From contig JAWHQI010000019.1 in the NCBI GenBank assembly GCA_033032865.1, forward strand, positions 18,952,001 through 19,016,000: a stretch of 64,000 nucleotides of DNA, read 5' to 3'. Below, piece after piece: positions 36,194 to 47,229 of this stretch (positions within the stretch are counted from its first letter, which is position 1; the number at the start of each line of letters is the position of its first letter). A program made the translations under genes and the position numbers. The notes under the pieces were generated by a model. That model saw nothing but the letters and a program-made list of their open reading frames with translations. It ran no database searches and was not told the DNA's origin. This stretch comes from Dactylorhiza incarnata. Taxonomy: Eukaryota > Streptophyta > Magnoliopsida > Asparagales > Orchidaceae.

Positions 36194-37279
36194 AATTTTG
36201 AAGTTAAGTGGAGGAGACCGGGCGGTCTATTTTGGGAGACCGCCGAGACAGCGCGGGTTGTGTTTATATCTTGCCGGTCTGGCTCTGCCGGTCTATTCTG
36301 GCGGACAGCTGGTTCTGCCGGTCTGTTCTTTGTAGCTGCCGCTTGTTCCCGAGTTGGTTTGCTGGTTTGCCTGGCTTCCTTGTTGGAAGACCGGGTGGGT
36401 TGTTCTTGTATGACCGCCTATCCGGGCGGTTTATGCTTGGCTATCTGGCGACTTGTTCTAAGTCTGCCAGATGGTTCTTGTTTGCTCCTGGTGATATAAG
36501 GGAGGAGCGACCTTTGTGTCCGCGCGGCTTGTGCGCGGTCTCTGAGACCGCTAGCGATCTGACGGGTGGTGACTGTATCCCGGTTGTGCAGCGACGACAT
36601 CCGTCTACCCGCCTATAAATAAGGGTGCATGGCCCGTCATTCAAAACGAGAACTGTAAGAACTGAACCTGGGTTAATTTGTGCGGTCTCACTTTGAGGTC
36701 GGGCGGTTTCAGAAGCGAGTTGACTGTTTGTTGTGTTTGCAGGTTTGCAGTCAGCAGGTTGCGGTCTCCTTCCTTGGTGATTCCCAGCGGCTTGAATAAA
36801 CAGTTCGGCAGCGGTCAGTCTGCAAACTGGTTTATGTTCGTTCTTGTGCTGTTCGCAACGAGCTCAGCGATCAGGTGACCTTCAGCGGTTAGGCGATCTG
36901 AGTTGCGGTCTGGCGACAGCTTAAGTTCTTCGTTCCAATAAAGCTCCAGTTCGTGCGGTCTGAGGTGCGGTCTTGTAGTGCTGGCGGTCTGTCTGGTTTC
37001 TATTCGCGAGGTCTCAGGTCAAGCTGGGCGAGTCTGGAGTCAAGCGGTCTGTGCGGTCTCAGCTTGTCTAGCCGCCAGATTTGTTTTGGTGTGTTTTGTT
37101 CTTCTCGTCTCCGTGATTCTGATGAATCATGTCTCGCCATGTATACCTCGAACTGTAATTGAAGTTTGTGTTTCAATAAAGTTTCTTGTGTTGCTGTGTG
37201 GCATTATGGTTGTTTGGCTTTAACTCAGTTGATGCAACTCCTGCATACTCCTAAACGATTCAAATCAAAAATTTTAACA
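36188..37279 (+). repeat. 3' LTR of Element 4 (1092 bp)
   Basis: About ten GCGGTCT words by eye. TATAAATA at 36614-36621. It ends TTTTAACA at 37279, followed by the AATAG duplication. Confidence 0.95.
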
Positions 37280-38307
37280 AATAGTTCATTACAACAACAC
37301 AAAGAAAACACAAGCATCAAGTTTAGAGAGGACCAATAGGAAGATGTCACTGCATCTTGGGTTCTCGGCCGGAATGAGAGGTTGTCGGGCTCTCTCCGGG
37401 CTCGGCCCTCAGATGGTGTGCGAACTCGATGGAGGCTATCACCGCTCCAATGACCTACAACACTTCTATGGCTTCCCACGACGAGGAATGCTTGAACACT
37501 TGGTTGAGAATGCTTGCTAACGCTCCCGAATGGAAGAATGGTGGTGGAAATCGCCGGAAAATGGTCTACTTGGTGGTGGAGGTGAAGGAGAAGCCTTCAG
37601 ACCTCAGAAACGGCGGGAAGGACCTGATTTCCCGCTGCCCCAGAGAGCTCCCTCGTTGATTGCGGCTTATCCTACTTTATATACTAAACAGGCAGAAAAA
37701 TGGTCACGCACGGTCGAACGCACGACCGTGCGTGAACCGTGCATCATTAAACGATAAATTCTGACTTGAAGGAGACGCTGCGCTGCCCGTGCGTTTTACT
37801 CACGCACGAGCAAATCCGCCCAAGCATAAAACCGCACAGGTAAATTCAGAATGACTAAAAACAGTAGGAAACAGGTCAGCCGTGCGTTTTACTCACACAG
37901 GGGCAAATCCGCCCGTGCGTAAAAATGCACGACTAAACTCAGATTGTCCATTTTCTGCCCAGATACAGACGCACGATCGCAAACATCCATGCGTTAAGGA
38001 AACGCACAACCGTGCGATATGCACAGACATAAATTTTGGTGGAAAACGGGACGATCCGGCCACCTGCACATAAGAAATACCAGCTGGGAATACACCTCCA
38101 ACACCAAATAAACACAGAAAAAGGATTGGGGAGCACCATGTGCTTACCCCCAATAACAAGGAGCGCAAATGCACACCGAAATGGGCCTAAGAGTGCACCT
38201 AGCAGGGAATAACAAATATGATCGTAAACATGCCTAAAGTGTGGTGCATCGACTAGAAATACGGCCCATGATTAGTCCATAAATGTGTATATAAATGAGA
38301 CTCATCA

Positions 38308-40167
38308 CACCTCCAGACTTAACCATTTGCACGTCTCGAGCAAACTACTCCGCTCTCCTATCGGAACAATTGGATGTTAGAGTATGATTGAGTGGTGGAG
38401 ACGCATGCGAATACGCATGCTCACGGGCGTAGAAATACATTAGAATAGAATTTAACTCAAAATTATATTTAACTATCTCTAAAACAGTAATTTGAAATCG
38501 AATTTACTTGGATGGTGAATCCTGGTGAATCTTTCGGTCGCGCAAAAGGGAAAATAGCGTGACTAATGTGTAGAGTATTACTCGAATCAAAGCTCGGGAC
38601 AATCTTCTAAGAAATCCATCAAAGTTGGTGTCCATAGGCTTGCACGTTCGCACTCTCTCTACTGCATGAGACGACTCGTATCTAAAATCAATAGGACTTA
38701 TGGGTTAAGATTTGGCTTAGGCTGAGTTTAGGCTAGATAAGTAGAAGGACGATAGGAATCGCACACAACATAACCTGAGCACTCAAGAGAATAAGAATCA
38801 CCAAGACAACACTTTCAAGAACTACATAACACCCCCAGACTTCAACTGAACACTAGGTGTGTGCTAAGCCAATCATACTTTGTCTCTGTCGAGAGAATGT
38901 AATTGAAAGTTCGTTTTGAACAATTTTTCTTCTTTTTCTCTTTTTTTTTCTTTTCTCGACAGAATTTCTTTTGTAGGCACACTAAAAACTTCTCCTTCAT
39001 CTTTTTCAAAGCTATCATACAACACGGAGATGACACCAAACATGATAGATATATAAATTTCTTTCAGCTCATTTGTTGGTGCGAAAATGGGCTTGGTCGT
39101 ATGGCTTTGGTGACATTTTGGTGTTAAACAAGGAGGAAAGGTAGGCTCAAGTGGGCTTGCAAAGGTGATTACATTGGTAAGGATTTCAAAAGCACAAACG
39201 GATCATGAAATGGCCTATATCACACTTTATAACGAGTACTTCAACGCAATCGTTTCAAGAGTCGCCTAGTGCAAGTTCTAGCCACCGAGAAAGGTTGTCC
39301 TTCCTTTCGACCCTAGTAATAAGCTACTACTAGTCCAGCTACACTCGACCCTATGCTACCGTTGGATTCACCGGATTCACCACTAAAGTAAAATAAATTG
39401 CAGCTACTATAATAGAAATACTTAAATTACAACATTGAATTTTATTCTACTCTAATTGAATTTCTAGGCGTGACGGGAGCACTCGACTAGAGCACTACTC
39501 GAGTCGACATTTTTCTCCACCCTTCACTCCTACACTAACAATCCAATTCTTACGAGCGGGGAACCTCGCAGCAATACCCAATAAGCACGCGTGATCAAGT
39601 GCGCGTGAACTAGGTGCAAGTGTATGCAATGTGTGCAACAAAATGATAAATCCTAACTCAGCACATTCTAACATGCTATGCAAAGTGTGTGTTCGTGCAC
39701 AGCTCTCTCTCTCCCCTAGACTTGATCAAAACTAAATAAAATAGGGAATTCTGGAATAAGGAAAATAGGGGTAGAGAGGACCTATGCTCACAAAAGAGCA
39801 TGCCAGAAGTGCGGTAGTTCCTTCTTTAAAATTTTCTCCTTCCGCATCCACCAAGCGAGAGTTAGCATAAATGGGTCTGCCAAAAATGTCGCCATACCTG
39901 CAAACTGACATCTCCAAACCCGCAAAAACAAAAATAATACAGCCTGCACTGACATTCATCATGAAAAGGGATATGCGGCAGAGATAATCAATACAATAAT
40001 GACAAGAAACTAAATCAGAGAATTGAAGCTATCCAAAACCACACCCTAGGGACGATGCCCTAGCAGAATAATATCCGGAACAGGATCCTCCAAGAGTATA
40101 TCTAAGATTGATTAAAAGTAATAAAAATACAAAATAACTAAACGCCCAGGAAGCTGCATCAGGACAA
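38308..40167 (-). other. 3' non-coding part of Element 5
   Basis: About 1.9 kb without a credible frame; it holds low-complexity T-rich runs (38925-38960). A weak polypurine tract abuts the 3' LTR (minus strand AAGTCTGGAGGTG at 38308-38320). A closely similar AAGTCTGGGGGTG occurs about 520 bases inside, near 38828-38842. Confidence 0.6.
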
Positions 40168-41433
40168 TCACAGGGAAGATGGCAGAGGAGACTGCGATGG
40201 AGGAGGAGGAGTGCGTATCCGCCTAGATCGCGATGTAGAAGCTCTGGCAGGGGAAACAGGAGGCTCGACTCCCAAATGGGTGCCAATCCGCGAAGAAAGC
40301 TCGTACTGCATGGCCATAGCATCCTCCATGCGCACGAATCTGTCATAAAAATCTGGATACTGCTGCTCGATGCTTTGCCGCGGGGCGTTCCATTGAGTAG
40401 CAGGGGATGCGGAATGGGGGACATCAAAGGGCTGCCTACCCGCCCTAGCCGAGGTGCTAGGCTCAGCAGCATCGGCATGAGCAGTATGCACCACACGTCC
40501 TGACCCGACCTCACAGACTTGGTAGCCCCAGTTGTCACCGATCTGTACCTTCTTGATGAGCTTAAATGCTACCATCATGGTCAAAGAGATATGAAAACAC
40601 CGGGAGACATTAGTCATGGGCGGAAGTGAATCCCAGATGCCAAGCCCTTTGGTGATCCTCGTGATGTAATGAGAGCCTCCAATAGACTTCAGGGGGAGAT
40701 AAGTGGCCTGGCGAAGAAGATACTGGGCAAGCACTCGTCCGAGATGGAGAGGCACACCCTTGTGCATGATGTATAGATAAAGGAGATCCTGCCACCCCGC
40801 AACATTCTGGCTCATGGTGCGGGCGTTGATGATGTGCCCTATCAGGTGCTGGACATAACGGAGCGCGGGGGAGATGATGTGGGTAGACTTCGCTGCACGA
40901 GCCTCATACTGCTGATCCCGTCCTGTGATGGACTGCCAGAACTCGCTGGGAGATACTCCCTCCGGGAACTCATCCGGACGGTGGATAATGTCCGTCTGTA
41001 AGAGTTCGTCATGGGTGTAAATCCCTGCGCAAACCGCCAGTCGTCCAATACTCATGGTATGGGTGCGGCCCTTCATACGGAATGAGACCGCCGTGGGCTC
41101 TCCAGTTACTTCATCGACTTGGTCAATGATGCGGAAGGTGGAAAGGAACTCAAGCGTGAGTTCACGGTAGCCTACTTCCATGATGGAGAAGAGGTTTCCC
41201 CATGATCCCACATTGAGTAACCTTCCTACCTCCTCATCCAAATTGACAACTCGAAGGTCCGCAACCGAAACAAAATGATGATCAAGAAATGTTTTGTGGC
41301 GCAACAAATTGTACCTTTCCAGGAATTCCAGCCTCCCAAACTGCAGCATTGCTTCAGCACTAGGATCCTCAGATCTTGAGGAGGAAGCTCTACCTCCACG
41401 GCGAAATAGGCTCACGACCTTCTTGACACCCAT
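40168..41433 (-). CDS. Athila ORF1-like protein, 421 codons, uninterrupted
   Basis: An open frame in Element 5 with no stop or shift. I take the ATG at 41433-41431 (MGVKKVVSLFRR) as start; the frame is open to 41550 but only from a GTG. The middle (about 40-270) has conserved-looking segments FLERYNLL, GNLFSIMEVGYRELTLEFLSTF, ISIGRLAVCAGIYTHDEL-like wording and PSEFWQSITGRD, resembling the plant Athila ORF1 family as I recall it. The tail is proline/serine-rich and basic (SRSRRIRTPPPP). In Athila elements such frames sit after pol and have unknown function. Here there is no pol before it. No signal peptide or clear membrane segment is visible. Confidence 0.65.
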   Translation of the reverse strand: MGVKKVVSLFRRGGRASSSRSEDPSAEAMLQFGRLEFLERYNLLRHKTFLDHHFVSVADLRVVNLDEEVGRLLNVGSWGNLFSIMEVGYRELTLEFLSTFRIIDQVDEVTGEPTAVSFRMKGRTHTMSIGRLAVCAGIYTHDELLQTDIIHRPDEFPEGVSPSEFWQSITGRDQQYEARAAKSTHIISPALRYVQHLIGHIINARTMSQNVAGWQDLLYLYIMHKGVPLHLGRVLAQYLLRQATYLPLKSIGGSHYITRITKGLGIWDSLPPMTNVSRCFHISLTMMVAFKLIKKVQIGDNWGYQVCEVGSGRVVHTAHADAAEPSTSARAGRQPFDVPHSASPATQWNAPRQSIEQQYPDFYDRFVRMEDAMAMQYELSSRIGTHLGVEPPVSPARASTSRSRRIRTPPPPSQSPLPSSL

Positions 41434-41972
41434 GGATGCACCCAAACAGCCTGGAAGTGAGGGAGATGAGGAGAGGAAGAGAGAACGAAGAGGCGATGAA
41501 CGGGAAAGAGGGGGATCACACACTGGAGGGAAGGGTTTCGCGAAACGCACGGGAGGAGAGAACTCAGGAATTAGGGCCAGCGTGCGATTTTTAATGGGGC
41601 AGGAGCCGGTTTATAATAAAAGAAAATAGCACGGCTGTGCGATCCCAACGCGCACGCACAATCTGGTCGTGCGTTTGCAAATTTCTCCAAGATTTCTCAA
41701 ATTTTTCGAGCCGGCAGAATCAGAAAAATTTGCACACTTTAGCAAGAATGGAGGGAACAGGGAAGAACACGACGACAACAATTGCCTAACAACAAACTCC
41801 ACAGGGCGCGTGGTTCACAAAAAACTCTCAAAAACAAGAGATACCAATAGCTGAATGCAAAAAGAAGTTAAAACTAAAGATAATAAAATCTAAATTAGCT
41901 ACTCCTATACCTAGATAACTGTTGTGCTACATGTCCCCCCAACGGGACTTATACAAACACTTAAAATGCAGA
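41434..41972 (-). other. Spacer between the two frames of Element 5
   Basis: About 540 bp without a supported frame. It contains a few CGCACG/CGTGCG words (41640-41670) like those of the LTR, and AT-rich sequence. A promoter for ORF1 could lie here but I see no convincing TATA box. Confidence 0.4.
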
Positions 41973-43060
41973 TTAACTAATAGGTGGGTGAAAGCGAAAA
42001 TGGTCAGGTAACTGTTCGTGCTCACGTTTCGGCAAAAGGTACCGAAACGAAGATAGAACAGTTGCCCAAACATCAGTGAGAAAATAATGCCTGATATGAA
42101 TATCAGGCAAAGGCATAATATGCGTTGTGAAGCCCACCATATCTAGCTCCACCTGCACCTGATTCCTCTCAATGCTAGGCCTTGTTACAGGCTCATACAC
42201 CAACGGAACTGGCTCCACAATGTGGTCCTGCAGAGTAGAAGATACGAGAGCAGGGTCAAGAGATGAAATAGAAGAAAAGCTAAAAGAAATCACATCTGAG
42301 GGAATAATCTCGGCTTCATCCACCATAGGGCGCGGTAATGGAAAACTGATGATATCATCGACGATTTCACTAGACTCATCAGCGCACGCAAAGGCCTCCT
42401 CTATAACTTGGACTTTCTCGCACTGGACCGAAATGGTTCAGCACAATCGAGACTGTCCGCCTCCATGAGAGTGGGCACGACACTGCGCAGGTCTGCACCA
42501 TCCTGCAACTTGGTCTCAACAATAGCATCAGAAATAGATGTAGTTTTGTGCATAGTGGGAGAAAACGTGCTACTTGAGAGTTCGGGCTCACTCTCCACAC
42601 AAGGGCACAAATCCATGCAAAGTGGTATATGAACCGAAGAGGTATGGGGAGTCGCATCAGAAATAGAGTCTTGAGGGACACTAATGCACGCGTCGATTCC
42701 AGAGCCTTCAAAGAGTGAAGGTGGAAGTGACACGTAGCTAGAGGAAGAGGATGTGCTCGCAGAATTCGAAGATGGGACGATCCGGATATCCGGCTCATAG
42801 TCATCCTCCAGTTGTCGAAGGTAATCAGCACAGTCCTTCAAGATATGCTCTCTACTTTTGCAAAATAAACACTGCTTCACCATCTTCACCGGCACCCATG
42901 GTGCGGCAACCGCGTAAAAGTGCGACAACATAGGTGCAGTAGAGTTGCCAAAAGATTTATGGGCTCCGTACGGTTTCTGAACGACACCATACTCTTTGGG
43001 ACACCTATCGCTAGCATGGGATGTGTCCCCACACCAACGACATCGGATATTCAAATGCGC
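41973..43060 (-). pseudogene. Double zinc-knuckle (gag-like) frame of Element 5
   Basis: Minus-strand frame beginning near the primer site with two perfect CX2CX4HX4C knuckles, CRWCGDTSHASDRC and CLFCKSREHILKDC, separated by about 60 residues, then a serine-rich acidic region. The frame ends at 42401. One base over, the sequence stays open to 41973 (VDDIISFPLPRPMVDEAE ... PDHFRFHPPIS), so a single frameshift near 42410 probably split one protein of about 360 residues. There is no ATG at the front: a stop precedes codon 1, and CTTCTTCTGTGTCATGTAG upstream looks like a splice acceptor. It may bind nucleic acid; a capsid domain is not visible. Confidence 0.55.
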
Positions 43061-43168
43061 CTACATGACACAGAAGAAGAAAATAGCGTACAAAAGAATA
43101 AATTAAAGAAAATAAAAGACTCAATCAAAAACAATGGATTCACTACCAACATCGCATCACGCCTGCAT

Positions 43169-43186
43169 TCCCCGGCAACGGCGCCA
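43169..43186 (-). other. tRNA-Asp primer-binding site of Element 5
   Basis: The plus strand reads TCCCCGGCAACGGCGCCA, the 3' end of plant tRNA-Asp including CCA, so the minus strand is its complement. It lies six bases inside the 5' LTR, as in Athila-type gypsy elements. Confidence 0.9.
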
Positions 43187-43192
43187 AAAACT

Positions 43193-44665
43193 TGATGTGT
43201 ATTTGGCAAGTGCACAGGTCGCTGTCAAGTAATAAAATTGGGAATAGCTTCCCCGAATATCGTCTCTCAAGGAATGCAGGTTCTGGTGAACGAAACGCGT
43301 GGTGAATCGATCGTTACACGAGCGAATAAAGTAAAAACAAGGGCATTGTGATTTGGTTCCTAAGCTAATGCGGAAAAGAGAGATGCGGGTCAAAACTCCA
43401 CTTCGCAAGGCGGGATGGATGCAACGGCCGCGATGCCATGCTTCGGGAGGCGCATGGATGGAAAGTAACTGTGACGGGTGAGGGTCGCACACACCTCTTC
43501 TCCAAGCATCACCACTAGCAATTGCTAGGGCTTCACACACAACGAACTCAGAAAATCACAACAAGGAAAATGCTATTCTCACACCACCGCATCATTGCAC
43601 ATGAACATCATAAAAGATCTATGACATTAAGCTAATCAAAAGTTCATTACAACAACACAAAGAAAACACAAGCATCAAGTTTAGAGAGGACCAATAGGAA
43701 GATGTCACCGGATCTGCAGTTCTCGGCCGGAATGAGAGGTTGTCGGGCTCTCTCCAGGCTTGGCTCTCAGATGGTGTGCGGACTCGATGGAGGATGTCAC
43801 TGCTCCAACGACCTACAACACTTCTATGGCTTCCCACGACGAGGAATGCTTGAACACTTGGTGGAGAATGCGTGCTAACGCTCCCGAATGGAAGAATGGT
43901 GGTGGAAATCATCGGAAAATGGTCTCCTTGGTGATGGAGGTGAAGGAGAAGCCTTCAGACCTCAGAAACGGTGGGAAGGACTTGATTTCCCGCTCCCCCC
44001 GGAGAGCTCCCTCGTTGACTGCGGCTTATCCTGCTTTATATACTAAACAGGAAGAAAAATGGTCAAGCACGGTCGAACGCACGACCGTGCGTGAACCGTG
44101 CGTTATTAAATGATAAATGCTGGCTTGAGGGAGACGCTGCGCCGCCCCTGCGTTTTACTCACGCACGGGCAAATTCGCCCATGCATAAAAATGCACGGGT
44201 AAATTCAGAATGACTAAAAATAGGAGGAAACAGGTCGACCGTGCGTTTTACTCACGCACGGGCAAATCCTCCCGTGCGTAAAAATGCACGACTAAACTCA
44301 TATTGTCCGTTTTCTGCCCAGATACAGACGGACAATCGCAACAGTCCGTGCGTCAAGGAAACGCACGACCGTGCGATATGCACAAACATAAATTTTGGGG
44401 GAATATGGGACGATCCGGCCACCTGCACATAAGACATACCAGCTGGGAATACACCTCCAGCACCAAATAAATACAGAAAAAGGATTGGGGAGCACCATGT
44501 GCTTACCCCTAATAACAAGGAGCGCAAATGCACACCAAAACGGGCCTAAGAGTGCACCTAGCAGGGAATAACAAATATGATCGTAAACATGCCTAAAGTG
44601 TGGTGCATCGACTAGAAATACGGCCCAGATGAGTCCATAAATATGTATATAAATGGGACTCATCA
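43193..44665 (-). repeat. 5' LTR of Element 5 (1473 bp)
   Basis: Colinear with the interrupted LTR at 30362-38307 and equal in length. A GTATATAAA box (minus strand) is at 44035-44043. CGTGCG/CGCACG words run at about 44060-44390, just upstream of it. The right end is followed by TSD GTGTC (44666-44670). Confidence 0.95.
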
Positions 44666-44864
44666 GTGTCTCCCACGGATTTCTAGAACCGTGCAAGGGA
44701 GAGACGGCGACAGTGGACTAGGTCTCGCGGAACTTGCAGAATGGTTTTGCCTCTAACTCCGAAACGATGATCTCTTAGGGAAAACCTAATCGCTTCCCTA
44801 TTTCAACCCAGGGGCATGAAATCAGATATCCACAGACCCCAATCTTTAATAGGAGTATTCAGTG

Positions 44865-45245
44865 ATTATCGTCGTGATCACTAAATATCGTAGAGACGAT
44901 CTCGGCGATATCATCATGATGATCTATATCGTCGAGACGATCTGGACAATATCGTGGTGATGACCTATATTGTCGAGAAGATCTCGACGATATCATCTTG
45001 AAGACCTATATAATTTAGACGATCTCCATGATATCGTCTTGAATACCAATATCGTTGAGACGATCTTGATGATATTGTCTAGAATACTAAAATATCATCT
45101 TAACAATCAAGATGATATCGCACAACACTTCAACGATACATCAATGGTTGACAGTCAGTCATATCATCTTGACAACTCATTGATATTCAAAATATCATCG
45201 TAATGATCATCAACGAAGCACACAATGTCGTCTTGAACAGAATAC
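44865..45245. repeat. ATATCGTCGAGACGATC word array in the LTR of Element 3
   Basis: About twenty imperfect copies of GATATCGTC, CGACGATATC and GAGACGATC words, many as inverted pairs. The wording resembles the array in the LTR of H although the LTR bodies differ. Confidence 0.85.
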
Positions 45246-45473
45246 AACATGTCCATACAACATTCATAATATATGTGGAACATTTAGCCAACTCAACCTT
45301 ACTCCAATGAGTCATAGGATTGGTCCTTCACTTATATCCAATATGAGTAAGGACAACACAATCCTTCCTCCAACTTCTCCAAATGCTCTTATGTGCGACA
45401 ATATAGGCTTATATTGCATTGGCAGTGAGACTAACTGCTTGATTACTTTGAGATCACCTCGGAAATACCAACA

Positions 45474-45545
45474 TAACATTACCTGCTTGGTGAATTACTT
45501 TTTGAATAGAAATAATCAAGCTTACAATTGTTCTTCTGATCGCAG
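45474..45545 (+). other. Intron end before the Transposase_28-type exon
   Basis: A short T-rich stretch ending TTCTTCTGATCGCAG, a good splice acceptor at 45545. Element 3 abuts its left side. Confidence 0.5.
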
Positions 45546-45948
45546 GCGTTGATGAGGCCGAATCCGTCCCAGAAGAAGGAGAAATCCCTCAGCCAATGAT
45601 GATCCCGCCGCAATTCATAGAGGTTCTTAAGCCAATATTCAAAGATGTTCGATCTATGCGGTCTCGGGAGTGCGTGCTGGTGGATCAAGTCAGAGTTCTG
45701 ACAACCGACTATGAGGGAAATCTGTGCGCTAAGGAGGTGGAATGCTCAAATCGAGTACATGCGGCATCTAAAGATTATGAGGTGATGATCGTTGAACTTC
45801 AAAAGATCATCCACTAGGTGGAAAAAAATGTTAAGTGCTAGAAGGGGAAAACTAATGCGCTGACCGCCGAGGTCGGAAAGTTCAGGGCTTGTTATGCCAA
45901 CATGACCTTGTGTCCAGGATCTCCTTGCGATCATCATGAAGAGATACT

Positions 45949-47229
45949 TGTTGGATCGTGAGGCGCCCTTAGAGGGGGGGGGGTGAAAAAGGGTTTTTAA
46001 AACTTGATTATTCAATATAAAACTTTTGTTGTTTTTCTTTAAATCAAATTTAAATCAAAACTTAAGAGGAGTGAATCTATTTAAAACAAAACAAAAAGAA
46101 CATGATTTTCATTACGATTTAAGATTACAAAATATCTGATTTCTATAACGCTAGAAATCGAAGGCGAAATATGAAATCTTCTTTTTGTTTTCTATACCGA
46201 CTTTTCTCACAAAGAACCGGTTGTCTTTAGCGGATCTTCCCCAGATCTGGCCTCAAGCCACTCTAGCCTTCCTATACCCAGAAAAGTCCTCGAGCACCCC
46301 CTAGATCTATTTCCTAGACCCAGTCGCCAACACGAGGTGAATTGATCCCTAAGTCCTACCCAGACCTAGTCGCCAATAGGAGGCGAATTTACTTCCATGA
46401 AAATAACAAAAAGGTTACAAAATATTTGAACACATAAACTAAAAACTCCCTCTGAAAAATTCTGGAGATGGCGAAGGCCGCTGAATGTTCTTGAAGTCGA
46501 AGTGCGCATTCTTTGTGTTGAGTAAGCGTTGATTCGGTTCTCCTTGAATTCTTTGCTCGAATATGTGCGGGAGTTGAAGTTCTGGAAAATACGTCTCTGA
46601 TTGAGTTTCTGGAGTATTGGAGTAAGGCTCAAATCAATCAGTAGTCAGAGACGTCGAAATCATCCAATTTATAGACTTTGAGCTAACGCCAGCGTTAAGT
46701 TCTAACGTCGGGCGTTGACCATGTATTGCAACATATTGATGGCTCAGATCTTCAGAAGAGGAAGGAGATTCTGCACTTTAGGAATAATTTTATTTTAGGC
46801 AATACTAACGCTGGCGTTAAGACTAACGCAGGCGTTTGGTAAATCATTCCTAATGTTCCTCCTGCAATCACGGCTACTTCCTCCTTGCCATAATTGTCAA
46901 TCAATAAAGCCGGTGTCAAGTACTAACGCCTGGCGTTGAGTTTCTTTCTCTTTTCATTCAGTCATCAAGCCATCCCGTCAATCGACATCCCATCCCGTCG
47001 ATCGGCAGACCATCCCGTCAATCGCTAATGCCGAGCGTTAAGACCTAATGCCTGACGTTAGAAATCTTTCAATTCATCTTCTTGTGGATAGTGCCAGACC
47101 AGTATTGCAGCACCCTGGTGTCATATCTGTCCAAACCTGCATGCTAAAAACACAATGGCAAATAAGATCAAATACAAGTAGGATTTCTTATTCTCAAATT
47201 AAAGGGATGCGAAAAGCCATGTTCCAACA
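45949..47229 (-). repeat. 3' LTR of Element 6 with TAACGCC/GGCGTTA words
   Basis: A CTATAAATT box (minus strand) is at 46667-46675. Upstream of it on the minus strand (about 46683-47065) lie paired TAACGCC...GGCGTTA words, plus three or four CCATCCCGTC(A/G)ATCG units at 46973-47024. Confidence 0.93.

Larger units (their letters stand above)
30812..37279 (+). mobile_element. Element 4: complete plus-strand Ty1/copia, 6.5 kb
   Basis: LTRs 30812-32015 and 36188-37279 start TGTTGAAATTTTGAAG and end TTTTAACA, with a perfect AATAG duplication inside an LTR of Element 5. Primer site, a single-frame gag-pol and polypurine tract are all present. It is the youngest clear insertion in its nest and the same family as Element 2. 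Confidence 0.95.
30362..38307 (-). repeat. 3' LTR of Element 5, split by Element 4
   Basis: Parts 30362-30811 and 37285-38307, summing to 1473 bp and colinear with 43193-44665. The split is bounded by AATAG (30807-30811 and 37280-37284). A GTATATAAA box (minus strand) lies at 37676-37684. About 37700-38035 carries CGTGCG/CGCACG words upstream of it. Open frames inside are LTR shadows present in both copies. Confidence 0.92.
30362..44665 (-). mobile_element. Element 5: Athila-like Ty3/gypsy, apparently non-autonomous, 7.8 kb
   Basis: LTRs start TGATGAGTCC and end ACATCA on the minus strand. The primer site matches tRNA-Asp, as in Athila-type elements, and the TSD GTGTC is perfect. After removing Element 4 the two LTRs are each 1473 bp, so the element is relatively recent. 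Internal sequence (38308-43192, 4.9 kb) holds a double zinc-knuckle frame and an ORF1-like frame. I find no protease, RT, RNase H or integrase motif on either strand. Confidence 0.85.
26336..45473 (-). mobile_element. Element 3: truncated Angela-like Ty1/copia, split by Element 5
   Basis: Minus-strand copia with 5' LTR (30048-30361 plus 44671-45473), primer site (30031-30046), gag and pol up to RT. RNase H, polypurine tract and 3' LTR are absent: the sequence stops about 330 bases past the RT active site and abuts the damaged LTR of H. A deletion removed both ends at this junction. Protein wording (KDKLNGTNFLDWY, MLDMVRSMLSHADLP) is of the Angela/Ikeros kind as I remember it. Confidence 0.8.
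30048..45473 (-). repeat. 5' LTR of Element 3, split by Element 5
   Basis: Parts 30048-30361 and 44671-45473, together about 1117 bp. In plus reading it begins TATTGGG (the family TGTTGGG with one change) and ends TACCAACA, the same termini as solo LTR S1. GTGTC (30357-30361 and 44666-44670) is the duplication made by Element 5. Confidence 0.85.

Noticed and set aside
38842..39127. Lysine/phenylalanine-rich short frames
   Set aside because: Produced by the T-rich low-complexity run at 38925-38960, not coding.
43169..43186. tRNA-Asp gene
   Set aside because: Only the last 18 bases including CCA are present, next to an LTR end. It is a primer-binding site; plant tRNA genes do not encode CCA.
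44865..45245. CRISPR-like array (also 24938-25310 and 3353-3565)
   Set aside because: Words are short, degenerate, irregularly spaced and inside LTRs of a plant genome, with no constant repeat or unique spacers.
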